Under the pieces are notes generated by a model. It saw only the letters and a program-made list of their open reading frames with translations, was not told the origin of the DNA and did not search any database. A stretch of 40,935 nucleotides of DNA from the NCBI GenBank assembly GCA_014802045.1, contig JAAVDA010000006.1, forward strand, positions 45,033-85,967. The letters are read 5' to 3'. This document shows, piece by piece, positions 34,215 through 40,935 of this stretch. This stretch comes from Bacteroides sp. (GTDB taxonomy: Bacteria > Bacteroidota > Bacteroidia > Bacteroidales > Muribaculaceae). Every line of letters begins with the position of its first letter. Position 1 is the first letter of the stretch. The position numbers and the translations under genes were made by a program.

Positions 34215-34256
34215 AAAAAAACACCGCTCTTGCATAAGAAAGCGCAAGAGTGGTGT
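34215..34256 (-). terminator. Terminator after glgB
   Basis: On the minus strand a 13-bp stem with one mismatch (acaccactcttgc against gcaagagcggtgt) is followed by seven T. It lies 22 bp past the glgB stop. Confidence 0.82.
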
Positions 34257-34277
34257 AAGAGTTTTGAAAGGGGAGGA

Positions 34278-36485
34278 TTACTTTTTCTTCGTAGCCGTTT
34301 TTCTTGACGGAGCTTTCTTTGCTGCGGTAGACGCCGATTTCTTAGCTGTGGTTTTCCGGGCAGAGGCTGTGGCGGTCTTTTTTGCCGGGGTCTTTTTAGC
34401 CGGTGATGTCTTTGCGGCCGGCTCAGATTTTACGGTTGTATTCTTAGGACGTCCGGGACGACGCGGCACAAGGCGGAGCACCTGAGCCGAACGCGCCGGC
34501 AGATAGAGCTTGAGCCACTCCACTCCGTGAGGCGAATAGAGCTTGTCGGCCTGAGTGAGATGACGCACACTCATATCGATATTGCCGTAGCCGCCAAACT
34601 CCGGAGCATCGGATGATAGCACCACTTCATACTCACCCGGAGGGGTAAGAATGCCGTAATCGCTGAAAGATTTTACGGGGTTGAAGTTGAAGACAAACAC
34701 CAGATTGCCCCTCTTATATGCCAGAATCTGATCATCATCTTTTTCCCAAAGTTTCTCCACGGGGAGCGCCTGGAAATTGTAGACACCGGATATGAGGCGG
34801 ATCATCGCATTATCAAAGTCGTTGAGATAGACATATTTCAAATCCGGACTGTCTACCAGACTCCATTGGCGCCGGGCATATTTGTAGCTCCAGCCGTTGC
34901 CCTCGCGTGGGAAATCAATCCACTCCGGATGCCCGAACTCATTGCCCATGAAGTTGAGGTAGCCGCCATTGATGGTAGATGCGGTGACGAGGCGAATCAT
35001 CTTGTGGAGTGCCATGCCACGAGCCACCGTGAAATTATCGTCATCTTTCATCATGTGCCAGTACATCTGGTCGTCTATAAGGCGGAATATAACTGTTTTA
35101 TCGCCCACCAAGGCCTGGTCGTGGCTTTCCACATAAGAGATGGTCTTTTCGTCGGCGCGGCGGTTGGTGAGTTCCCAGAATATCGATGTGGGGTGCCAGT
35201 CTTCATCCTTCTTCTCCTTTAGGGTTTTGATCCAATAGTCAGGAATACCCATTGCCATGCGGTAGTCGAACCCTATGCCTCCATCCTTCACCGGTGTGGC
35301 AAGTCCGGGCATACCGCTCATCTCTTCGGCTATCGTGATGGCAGATGGATTTATCTGATGGATAAGCTGATTGGCAAGGGTGAGATATGTTATGGCATTG
35401 GTGTCCTGATGGCCATTATAGTAGTCGTCGTAAGAACCGAACGATTCGCCGAGCCCGTGGGAATAATAGAGCATCGAGGTGACGCCGTCAAATCTGAACC
35501 CGTCAAACCGATACTCCTCAAGCCAGTATTTACAGTTAGACAGCAGGAAATGAAGCGTCTGATTCTTGCCATAGTCAAAACAGAGCGAATCCCATGCCGG
35601 GTGTTCGCGACGCGAATCGGAGTAGAAATATAGATCGGAAGAGCCGTCAAGACGGCCGAGTCCCTCCACTTCGTTTTTCACCGCGTGAGAATGAACTATA
35701 TCCATAATCACGGCAATACCCAGCTCATGGGCGCGGTCTATGAGACTCTTCAGCTCTTCGGGAGTGCCGAACCGCGACGATGCGGCAAAGAAATTTGACA
35801 CATGGTAGCCGAACGAGCCATAATAAGGATGCTCCTGAATAGCCATTATCTGAATGGCATTGTAGCCGTCGGCATGAATTCGTGGCAAAACCAGATCGCG
35901 AAATTCAGTGTAAGTGCCCACTCCCTCACGCTCCTGAGCCATGCCTATATGGCATTCGTAGATAAGCAGGGGCTTGGTGTCTGGCTTAAACGACTGAACC
36001 TTCCACTCATAGGGGGCAGAGGGATTCCACACCTGAGCCGAAAAGACGTGCGTATCACTGTCTTGCACCACTCTTGTGGCATAGGCCGGCAGGCGTTCGC
36101 CTTCTCCTCCCGGCCAGCGCACTATCATCTTGTAGAGCTGTCCGTGGGTCAGGGCATCGGCAGGAAGGGTCAGCTCCCAAGTGCCGGAATCTCCGAGGCG
36201 CGAGAGGGTGTAGCGGGCTTGCTCTTTCCATCCCGAGAAGTCACCGATGAGGGTGATTTCAGAAGCATTGGGCGCAAACTCACGAAATGTCCATGAATCG
36301 TCGGCATTACGGTGAAGGCCGAAATAGTTGTGGGCATTGGCAAAATCGTCGAGCGTACCGCCGGCAGAGGTGAGCTCTGCCTCTTTTTTCATGGCATCCC
36401 CATGTCGGCCTTCGATAGCGTCGGCATACGGCGCCAGCCAAGGGTCATTTTTGATAATGTTGAGGGTCTTTTTGATTTTCGGCAT
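34278..36485 (-). CDS. glgB: 1,4-alpha-glucan branching enzyme (GH13_8) with basic DNA-binding-like tail
   Basis: A 735-residue enzyme that transfers alpha-1,4 chains to alpha-1,6 branch points in glycogen. It is of the eukaryote-like GH13_8 type: CBM48 around residues 45-150, then the barrel with DIVHSHAVKN (region I), GFRFDGVTSMLYYSHG (nucleophile Asp), TIAEEMSGMPG (acid/base Glu) and YVESHDQALVGDKT (transition-state Asp). All catalytic residues are present. The oddity is the last 60 residues (676-735): an AT-hook-like RPGRPK followed by Lys/Ala/Thr/Ser-rich repeats (SPAKKTPAKKTA and similar) as in histone H1 tails, ending KKK. Related enzymes generally end near residue 675. A -7 element lies 38 bp upstream. 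No other glycogen gene is adjacent. Confidence 0.92.
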   Translation of the reverse strand: MPKIKKTLNIIKNDPWLAPYADAIEGRHGDAMKKEAELTSAGGTLDDFANAHNYFGLHRNADDSWTFREFAPNASEITLIGDFSGWKEQARYTLSRLGDSGTWELTLPADALTHGQLYKMIVRWPGGEGERLPAYATRVVQDSDTHVFSAQVWNPSAPYEWKVQSFKPDTKPLLIYECHIGMAQEREGVGTYTEFRDLVLPRIHADGYNAIQIMAIQEHPYYGSFGYHVSNFFAASSRFGTPEELKSLIDRAHELGIAVIMDIVHSHAVKNEVEGLGRLDGSSDLYFYSDSRREHPAWDSLCFDYGKNQTLHFLLSNCKYWLEEYRFDGFRFDGVTSMLYYSHGLGESFGSYDDYYNGHQDTNAITYLTLANQLIHQINPSAITIAEEMSGMPGLATPVKDGGIGFDYRMAMGIPDYWIKTLKEKKDEDWHPTSIFWELTNRRADEKTISYVESHDQALVGDKTVIFRLIDDQMYWHMMKDDDNFTVARGMALHKMIRLVTASTINGGYLNFMGNEFGHPEWIDFPREGNGWSYKYARRQWSLVDSPDLKYVYLNDFDNAMIRLISGVYNFQALPVEKLWEKDDDQILAYKRGNLVFVFNFNPVKSFSDYGILTPPGEYEVVLSSDAPEFGGYGNIDMSVRHLTQADKLYSPHGVEWLKLYLPARSAQVLRLVPRRPGRPKNTTVKSEPAAKTSPAKKTPAKKTATASARKTTAKKSASTAAKKAPSRKTATKKK

Positions 36486-36522
36486 GGTGAAGATATGTTT
36501 TTGGTTTTCTGTTTCCGATTCA

Positions 36523-36530
36523 CAAACTTA
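36523..36530 (-). promoter_or_regulatory. -7 element of glgB
   Basis: TAAGTTTG on the minus strand, 38 bp before the glgB start, fits TAnnTTTG. No clear -33 lies at the expected distance. Confidence 0.5.
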
Positions 36531-36609
36531 CGCAAAATTCCCAATACTTCCCCCCTTTTTGGAAAAAAAGATTCTTAAGAGCCGTATCGAATGTTAAGCG
36601 CCTGACTGT

Positions 36610-38310
36610 CTAAACCAGCAACACCGCAAGCAGACCCCAGATGATAAGCAACACATTGCTCACGGCATAGGTAATCGTATAGCCGATAGTAGGAAGAGTT
36701 GAACCCAGAGCATCCTGAACAGCTCCGAGCGATGCTGTGCAGGTGCGGGTGCCTGCGCAGCAGCCCAGAATAAAAGCCGGATTGAACTTGAAAATCTTAT
36801 GTCCCATCCAGATGCCGATAAGCAGAGGAATCGTGGTGGCAACCATACCGGCGATAGGCAGAGCCCAGCCAACGGTCTTTATACCTGCCACAAATGTGGG
36901 GCCGCTGGTGATGCCCACCACCGCAATAAAAACATTCAGTCCCATCTGATTCATGAGCCACAGCACAGAGCGGGGTATGTGGCCATAAGTGGGTCGGCGC
37001 GAACGCAGCCAACCGAACACCAGACCGGCAATGAGGGCGCCTCCACCGGTGCCGAAGTTCACAGGCACACTGCCAAACCGGACAGTGATGGTGCCGATGA
37101 CTCCACCGATAAAAATCGCGAGGCAGAGAAACATGATGTCGGTGTGAATGGAAGGGCGGTCAATATTTCCGAGACGCCCTGCCGCACGGTCTACCATCTT
37201 TTTCGCTCCCACAAGGGTGAGAGTGTCGCCGGGGCGAAGCTCCGTGGAATCACTGAATTCGATTATGGCGCCGGCACGCTTGATTTCCTTGATAAGCACA
37301 CCATGCATATATTTACGTGAGGACAGATAACCCACGTTTTTTCCAGAGAGGTCTCGGTTGCGCAACAACACGGGCACCTGCTTCACAGGATAGTTAAGCA
37401 CCTCAGCATCTACAATCTCATGGCCGATAAGAGGTGAGGCCTTCACCATCTCCTCCACACGTCCCGACAGCACTATCGTATCGCCGGGCTTAATCATACA
37501 CGACGGGGAAGCAAGTACGTCCTGCCGACCGGGACGATGCACCCGGTCTACGTATAACCTCACCCCTTCGGCAAGAAGCATCGATTCGGTTTGCTTAACA
37601 GTCATTCCGTCGGCAAAGCGCAGTGACGTGACGTTATAGGCTCTGAACGCCACCTCATGCATTGCGCTGATATATGCCGGATCATCACGCCATGGAGAGT
37701 GAGAATACTCCTTCTGCAATTCCGCCACCTGCTGCTTCACTTTGTCGAGTCCGCCGAGCAGACGTGGTCCGAGCATGGCAAGAATAATGATTGTGCCCAG
37801 CGTACCGTAGACATAAGTCACGGCATAGCATATCGGCACAAGATTCAGCTCACGGAGTTTCTCTGCGGCAGAACCGATTCCGTTTTCTATCGCTTCGGAA
37901 CCCACACCGATAAGCGACGAGCAGGTCTGAGAGCCCGAAAACAAGCCTACGGTCTCGCCCGGAGAATATCCCATAAATTTCGCTACTCCCACAGTCACTG
38001 CAAAGCAACAGAAACTCATAGCCACGGCAAATATGGCTTGTTTCATTCCCACTCCACGGAGCGACCGGAAAAATCCCGGTCCCACACTATAGCCTATAGA
38101 GAATAGAAACATCATGAAAAACACCGTTTTGATTTCGCCGGATATGGATATACCGAACTGGCCGACCAATATGCCCACCAACAGACTCGAAGTGACGCTT
38201 CCGAGGGAAAACGCCTTGTATTTTAACTTGCCGATGAGAAAACCCAGTCCGACAGTGAGAAATATAGCAAGAGCCGGGTACTCTCTAAGGATGTCGCCTA
38301 AATAGTTCAC
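36610..38310 (-). CDS. YidE/AspT-type (AAE family) putative transporter with RCK_C domains
   Basis: A 566-residue inner-membrane protein. Two blocks of five or six helices (about 10-175 and 385-566) resemble the duplicated AspT/YidE/YbjL membrane domain; both carry the G-S/T-x-T-C signature (SGSQTCSSLIG and GCCAGTRTCTASLG). Between them lie two RCK_C-like regulatory modules (about 205-375), for example PGDTIVLSGRVEEM and LRPGDTLTLVGAKKMVDRA. The family includes the aspartate:alanine antiporter; the substrate here is unknown. Full length. It is transcribed alone, leftward, with 124 bp to glgB. I could not identify a good -7 element upstream. Confidence 0.85.
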   Translation of the reverse strand: MNYLGDILREYPALAIFLTVGLGFLIGKLKYKAFSLGSVTSSLLVGILVGQFGISISGEIKTVFFMMFLFSIGYSVGPGFFRSLRGVGMKQAIFAVAMSFCCFAVTVGVAKFMGYSPGETVGLFSGSQTCSSLIGVGSEAIENGIGSAAEKLRELNLVPICYAVTYVYGTLGTIIILAMLGPRLLGGLDKVKQQVAELQKEYSHSPWRDDPAYISAMHEVAFRAYNVTSLRFADGMTVKQTESMLLAEGVRLYVDRVHRPGRQDVLASPSCMIKPGDTIVLSGRVEEMVKASPLIGHEIVDAEVLNYPVKQVPVLLRNRDLSGKNVGYLSSRKYMHGVLIKEIKRAGAIIEFSDSTELRPGDTLTLVGAKKMVDRAAGRLGNIDRPSIHTDIMFLCLAIFIGGVIGTITVRFGSVPVNFGTGGGALIAGLVFGWLRSRRPTYGHIPRSVLWLMNQMGLNVFIAVVGITSGPTFVAGIKTVGWALPIAGMVATTIPLLIGIWMGHKIFKFNPAFILGCCAGTRTCTASLGAVQDALGSTLPTIGYTITYAVSNVLLIIWGLLAVLLV

Positions 38311-38380
38311 GTGAATAGAATATTAATAAAATAGAAGATATTTAATTAACGCCAACAATATGCAAAACGTTCCACACCGC

Positions 38381-38411
38381 TTGCAAAAGCGCGAAAGATT
38401 GCGTAACTTTG
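38381..38411 (+). promoter_or_regulatory. Promoter of the tRNA-Leu gene
   Basis: TTG at 38381-38383 and TAACTTTG at 38404-38411, spaced 20 bp, match the consensus. The tRNA begins 20 bases later. Confidence 0.7.
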
Positions 38412-38430
38412 CAACCGCATACTGAAACAG

Positions 38431-38512
38431 GCCCGGATGGCGGAATCGGTAGACGCGCCGGTCTCAAACACCGGTGGAGCAATCCATCCCGGTTCGATCC
38501 CGGGTCCGGGTA
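38431..38512 (+). tRNA. tRNA-Leu (CAA anticodon)
   Basis: An 82-base class II tRNA. The acceptor stem pairs gcccgga with tccgggt, discriminator A73. The anticodon stem ccggt/accgg holds the loop ctcaaac, giving anticodon CAA (Leu, UUG codons). A long variable arm (ggagcaatcc) is as expected for Leu. The T arm is cccgg-ttcgatc-ccggg. The 3' CCA is not encoded. It has its own promoter and terminator. Confidence 0.95.
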
Positions 38513-38516
38513 CAAG

Positions 38517-38554
38517 AAAGCACCTTTACTATTTACAGTCAAGGTGCTTTTTTT
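38517..38554 (+). terminator. Terminator of tRNA-Leu
   Basis: Perfect 10-bp arms aaagcacctt and aaggtgcttt around a 14-base loop, ending in seven T. It begins four bases after the tRNA. Confidence 0.88.
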
Positions 38555-38652
38555 AATAATCGCCGGAAAACGCGCAGCTGCCGGATGTCTCCGTCTACAT
38601 CTACAATCATCACTCTCTGCAAGCTATTAATCTTCAAACATATCCTATTATC

Positions 38653-39351
38653 ATGAAATCATATTTCCGATATCTTGTTTTCGCGCTTACTCTCTCCGTC
38701 TCACTCACGGCCGGAGCCGCCTCAAAATTTACAGCCAACATAAAGATGCTCAATGGCCACGAATATTCCGCAGTAGAGTTTACCACCCCCAAAGCCTGGG
38801 ACAAGGAGGTGACCGTAAAGATCGATGGAGAAAAGCTTAAGATAAGTGGTGACTCGATTGACCACATTGTATTCTGGCCTACGAAATATCCTGACAACAA
38901 ACAGATCATCTGCTGGCATACATATGGCTCGCTCGACACCGAAAACGGCGAATACAAACCCAATTTGGGTCACAACAGCAAGAAAGGGGAGCTCTCCAGA
39001 CAATGGTTTGCCCTTCAGAATGTGGGTGAGTATGTCAATCTCTGGTCTTGTTTTTCCGAAGTAAAACTTGTTAAGGACCAAGTGAATCTATCAACAACTC
39101 TTAGCAGTCCGTACTTCTTTCAGAAGCAGGACGGTAGATTTGTTCATGTCCCGTTCTCTCTTTTCAAGAGCGGCAAGACAAGAAAATGGCTGTCTGAATT
39201 TTTCTCTGATGATGAGGTGCTGGTCGAATTGCTCTCTGATAAGTCGCAGCTTTATGACAAATCTTCCGGATTCCGCCACGGCTCGCTCTACACTCCCTAT
39301 CAATACGAGGATATTGTAAAACTATACGTTGCCGACCGGAAAAAACAATAA
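38653..39351 (+). CDS. Secreted protein of unknown function
   Basis: A 232-residue protein with a standard signal peptide (KSYFRYLVFALTLSVSLTAG, cleavage probably after AGA or AGAA). I do not recognise the mature part. It alternates short beta-like segments (TANIKMLNGHEYSAVEFTT, EVTVKIDGEKLKISGD) with an aromatic-rich middle, and carries two cysteines (in IICWH and WSCFSE). No lipobox or membrane segment is present after the signal. It follows tRNA-Leu by 140 bp and stands alone on its strand, with no visible consensus promoter and no close partner. The start ATG is well placed before the basic KSYFR. Confidence 0.6.
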   Translation: MKSYFRYLVFALTLSVSLTAGAASKFTANIKMLNGHEYSAVEFTTPKAWDKEVTVKIDGEKLKISGDSIDHIVFWPTKYPDNKQIICWHTYGSLDTENGEYKPNLGHNSKKGELSRQWFALQNVGEYVNLWSCFSEVKLVKDQVNLSTTLSSPYFFQKQDGRFVHVPFSLFKSGKTRKWLSEFFSDDEVLVELLSDKSQLYDKSSGFRHGSLYTPYQYEDIVKLYVADRKKQ

Positions 39352-39399
39352 TACACGGATTACCGTCCTATTCCACAGCCGAGTCCTCCCCTCGAAGCG

Positions 39400-39637
39400 T
39401 CATTCACCCTCGACTAATAATTTGGCATCAAGATGAATCGAAATAAAATTCAGCAGTTTGGCGGCTTCTTTAGTCGTATTCAGAATAGTCAGCCACCGGT
39501 AATCGGCTATTTTATGTTGATATGATTATTACACCGTCAGCAAACGTTACCCACAGTCGTTTCTTCGGACGTTTTATGAGACCTTTTTCGCTTTCATCCG
39601 TTACCTCAAAATCCGGGTCAATGTAAAAAAGAGGTTG
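39400..39637 (-). pseudogene. Decayed coding sequence of unknown family
   Basis: On the minus strand one frame reads FYIDPDFEVTDESEKG... to ...WVTFADGVIIIST and stops at 39514-39512. A second frame then reads KIADYRWLTILNTTKEAAKL to ...HLDAKLLVEGE and stops at 39402-39400. Both have protein-like composition but no ATG start, and they are offset by one base around 39500-39515, as after a frameshift. The 5' end runs into long repeat copy B. I do not recognise the family. It fills much of the 607-base gap between 39352 and 39958; the rest is the repeat. Confidence 0.35.
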
Positions 39638-39896
39638 TTAAAAGCGGTTTTTGAACTCATGTACGCTATGTGTCAGGCCGGGATGGCCTGATATCTTTTT
39701 AACCCCGTACACTTGCGTGCGGGGTGGATAGTATCACACATCTCCCACGACCCCGGAGAGGGTCGGACTAGTTGTAAACAATTATGTCCATAAATGTTAT
39801 GTAAGCTGTTCCCGGCACGGCACGTACCGGGTTTTCAAAATAATGACCCTCCGGGCCTTTTTAACTTATAAACTGAGGTTTGCCACTGACCCGTTT
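39607..39896 (+). repeat. Long structured intergenic repeat, copy B
   Basis: The 290-bp partner of 15601-15940, same orientation. It has the same series of hairpins: caggcc/ggcctg, accccgtac/gtgcggggt (39702-39725), cgaccc/gggtcg and a cccgg-ac/gt-ccggg stem with one mismatch. It lacks the roughly 47-base block present in copy A. It ends about 62 bp from the 3' end of the ABC ATPase gene. Confidence 0.8.
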
Positions 39897-39958
39897 CTTT
39901 TAATGTCTCCGTTGAGAAGCCATATGAGTTTAAATCTGTTGATTTATGTTTCGCAAGA

Positions 39959-40750
39959 TTAAATGGAGGTGACGTTGAAGTGGAGAGTGGAGGGATTGAA
40001 GTCGAGACCGGGGCGCTCGAAATAGCGGGCTATGGAGCCATCACCGGCGAGCCGGGCAGGAGAACCTGTTGTGAGCCCCTTCTCACGGTCAAGGAGCCAT
40101 AGATTATCTGAAAGAGGAATGGCTATCTCCAGATCGTGAGTAGACATGAATATGGTCTTGTCATACTCATGGGCGAGACGGTGAAGAAATTGTAAGGTCT
40201 CTACTTTGCTCGGGTAATCAAGAAACGCGGTAGGCTCATCAAGAAACACAATTGGGGTGTGCTGAGCAATTGCTTTTGCAATCATTACCTTCTGTCTCTC
40301 CCCATCGCTGAGTGTCGACACAGGCCTTTTGCCTAAAGATAGCGCTCCTACCGATTCTAAGGCATCTCTCACGGCGTTTCTATCTTCAATTGATAACTTC
40401 CCCCAGAATCCCGTGTAAGGACTCCTACCGGTTGCCACAAGCTCCTCTGCCGTCATATTAGCCACATCAGTCCGGTCAGTAAGCACAACAGCTATCATTT
40501 TTGCAAGTTCCACCGGTTGATACTCCCCTATATTCCGTCCGAAAATCTGAATACTGCCACGCAGCGGTGATTGAAAAGCGCAGAGCGTGCGCAGAAGGGT
40601 TGATTTACCTGAGCCGTTCGGGCCAAGCAGACAAGTAAGCTCACCACAGGATAAAGACGATGTGAGATTTTCAGTAACCGGTATTTCGGTCTTACCCCGA
40701 AAATATCCCGTGGTTAAATCAGAAAGGAAGATGGAATGTTGGTGAGCCAT
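39959..40750 (-). CDS. ABC transporter ATPase, FecE/BtuD/FhuC-like
   Basis: A 263-residue ATPase of the iron-siderophore/heme/cobalamin importer group. Walker A is GPNGSGKST (near residue 40), the signature is LSDGERQK, Walker B is PIVFLDEPTA, and the H-loop is STHD. The order and length fit FecE-type subunits. ATG at 40750 is preferred; a TTG six bases upstream would add Met-Ile. The permease and binding protein that normally accompany it are not in the window: upstream lies an rRNA terminator, downstream a repeat. It may serve a transporter encoded elsewhere. A TATCTTTG element lies 20 bp upstream. Confidence 0.87.
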   Translation of the reverse strand: MAHQHSIFLSDLTTGYFRGKTEIPVTENLTSSLSCGELTCLLGPNGSGKSTLLRTLCAFQSPLRGSIQIFGRNIGEYQPVELAKMIAVVLTDRTDVANMTAEELVATGRSPYTGFWGKLSIEDRNAVRDALESVGALSLGKRPVSTLSDGERQKVMIAKAIAQHTPIVFLDEPTAFLDYPSKVETLQFLHRLAHEYDKTIFMSTHDLEIAIPLSDNLWLLDREKGLTTGSPARLAGDGSIARYFERPGLDFNPSTLHFNVTSI

Positions 40751-40770
40751 AATCAAAATCTATTGCGATG

Positions 40771-40778
40771 CAAAGATA
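40771..40778 (-). promoter_or_regulatory. -7 element of the ABC ATPase gene
   Basis: TATCTTTG on the minus strand fits TAnnTTTG and lies 20 bp before the start codon. The -33 is unclear. It sits between the rRNA terminator and the gene, so the ATPase has its own promoter. Confidence 0.5.
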
Positions 40779-40815
40779 AGATAAAACCAGCGGAACATAG
40801 AGAAGGTAGGGGTAT

Positions 40816-40860
40816 AAAAAAGAGGGAAGCCGCAGTCTCTTGTGGAGTTTGCGGCTTCCC
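40816..40860 (-). terminator. Terminator of the rRNA operon
   Basis: On the minus strand, arms gggaagccgca and tgcggcttccc (11 bp, perfect) enclose a 15-base loop and are followed by tc and a run of T. It lies just past the 5S rRNA. Confidence 0.88.
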
Positions 40861-40866
40861 TTGGAA

Positions 40867-40935
40867 GGGGGCGGTTACCTACTTTCCCGCTTTCGCAGTA
40901 TCATCGGCGTGGTAAGGTTTAACTTCTCTGTTCGG
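40867..40935 (-). rRNA. 5S ribosomal RNA, 3' part (continues past the window)
   Basis: The minus strand reads ccgaacagagaagttaaacc, then cgccgatgatactgc and gggaaagtaggtaaccgcc. These are the conserved loop and 3' arm of bacterial 5S rRNA. Only the last 65-70 bases are inside the window. The exact 3' end is set by eye where the gccgcc-like end meets the terminator. By the usual order 16S-23S-5S, the rest of an rRNA operon should lie to the right. Confidence 0.88.

Noticed and set aside
36560-36609. Terminator after the YidE-like transporter
   Set aside because: A T7 run exists on the minus strand, but the preceding stem is only a short palindrome (tcttaaga), too weak to call.
1-40935. CRISPR array
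   Set aside because: The repeats here are few, unevenly spaced and palindromic; there is no regular repeat-spacer ladder and no cas gene.

Overview
The window looks like a chromosomal segment of a gut Bacteroidota, most likely order Bacteroidales and probably a Muribaculaceae-type genome. The grounds are a SusC/SusD pair, an NVEAL-type peptide beside a BF3164-like propeller lipoprotein, Bacteroidales-style WYL-type helix-turn-helix and AddA-like helicase proteins, and many promoters of the Bacteroidota form TTTG-N19-21-TAnnTTTG. The genus is inference; nothing here fixes it.

Layout, left to right. (1) 1-1424: a short NVEAL-like peptide and a six-bladed propeller lipoprotein. (2) 1425-2168: no gene, but hairpins and dispersed repeats. 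(3) 2169-10000: one promoter and a tightly packed plus-strand operon: DUF5106/thioredoxin-like protein, DoxX, mnmA, bifunctional nuclease, nucleoside permease-like MFS, rsmE, kdsA and a TPR protein. Three junctions are 4-bp ATGA overlaps. (4) 9976-15548: minus-strand housekeeping genes pyrG, yidC, ferritin, recR and a GNAT acetyltransferase. recR has its own, apparently leaderless promoter. (5) 15549-16126: a 340-bp structured repeat whose second copy lies 24 kb away at 39607-39896. (6) 16127-21006: susC-susD on the minus strand with no enzymes around them. (7) 21007-22309: a dense island of REP-like repeats around a small HUH/Y1 (IS200-like, RAYT-type) transposase. (8) 22310-25066: a Rid/chorismatase-like protein and an M28 peptidase. 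(9) 25092-30776: dnaX, a small lipoprotein, a SUI1-type factor and an AddA-like helicase that ends before any nuclease domain. (10) 30994-33340: a two-gene sulfur amino acid pair (transsulfuration enzyme plus PatB/MalY C-S lyase). (11) 33515-38310: an orphan winged-helix protein behind a long leader, a branching enzyme with an AT-hook and histone-H1-like tail, and a YidE/AspT-type transporter. (12) 38381-40935: tRNA-Leu(CAA), an unknown secreted protein, decayed coding sequence, the second long repeat, an orphan FecE/BtuD-type ATPase, and the 3' end of a 5S rRNA.

The strongest candidate for something under-described is the repeat ecology. A RAYT-like transposase is nested in a 35-bp inverted repeat (34/35 identical) inside an exact 33-bp direct repeat. 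A separate 62-64-bp head-to-head repeat lies next to it, and its core hairpin appears again in three other intergenic regions of the window. Other items worth a second look are the DNA-binding-like tail on GlgB, the nine-G tract in the susC signal peptide, and the helicase without a nuclease. All homology calls are from reading the sequence; no search was run.
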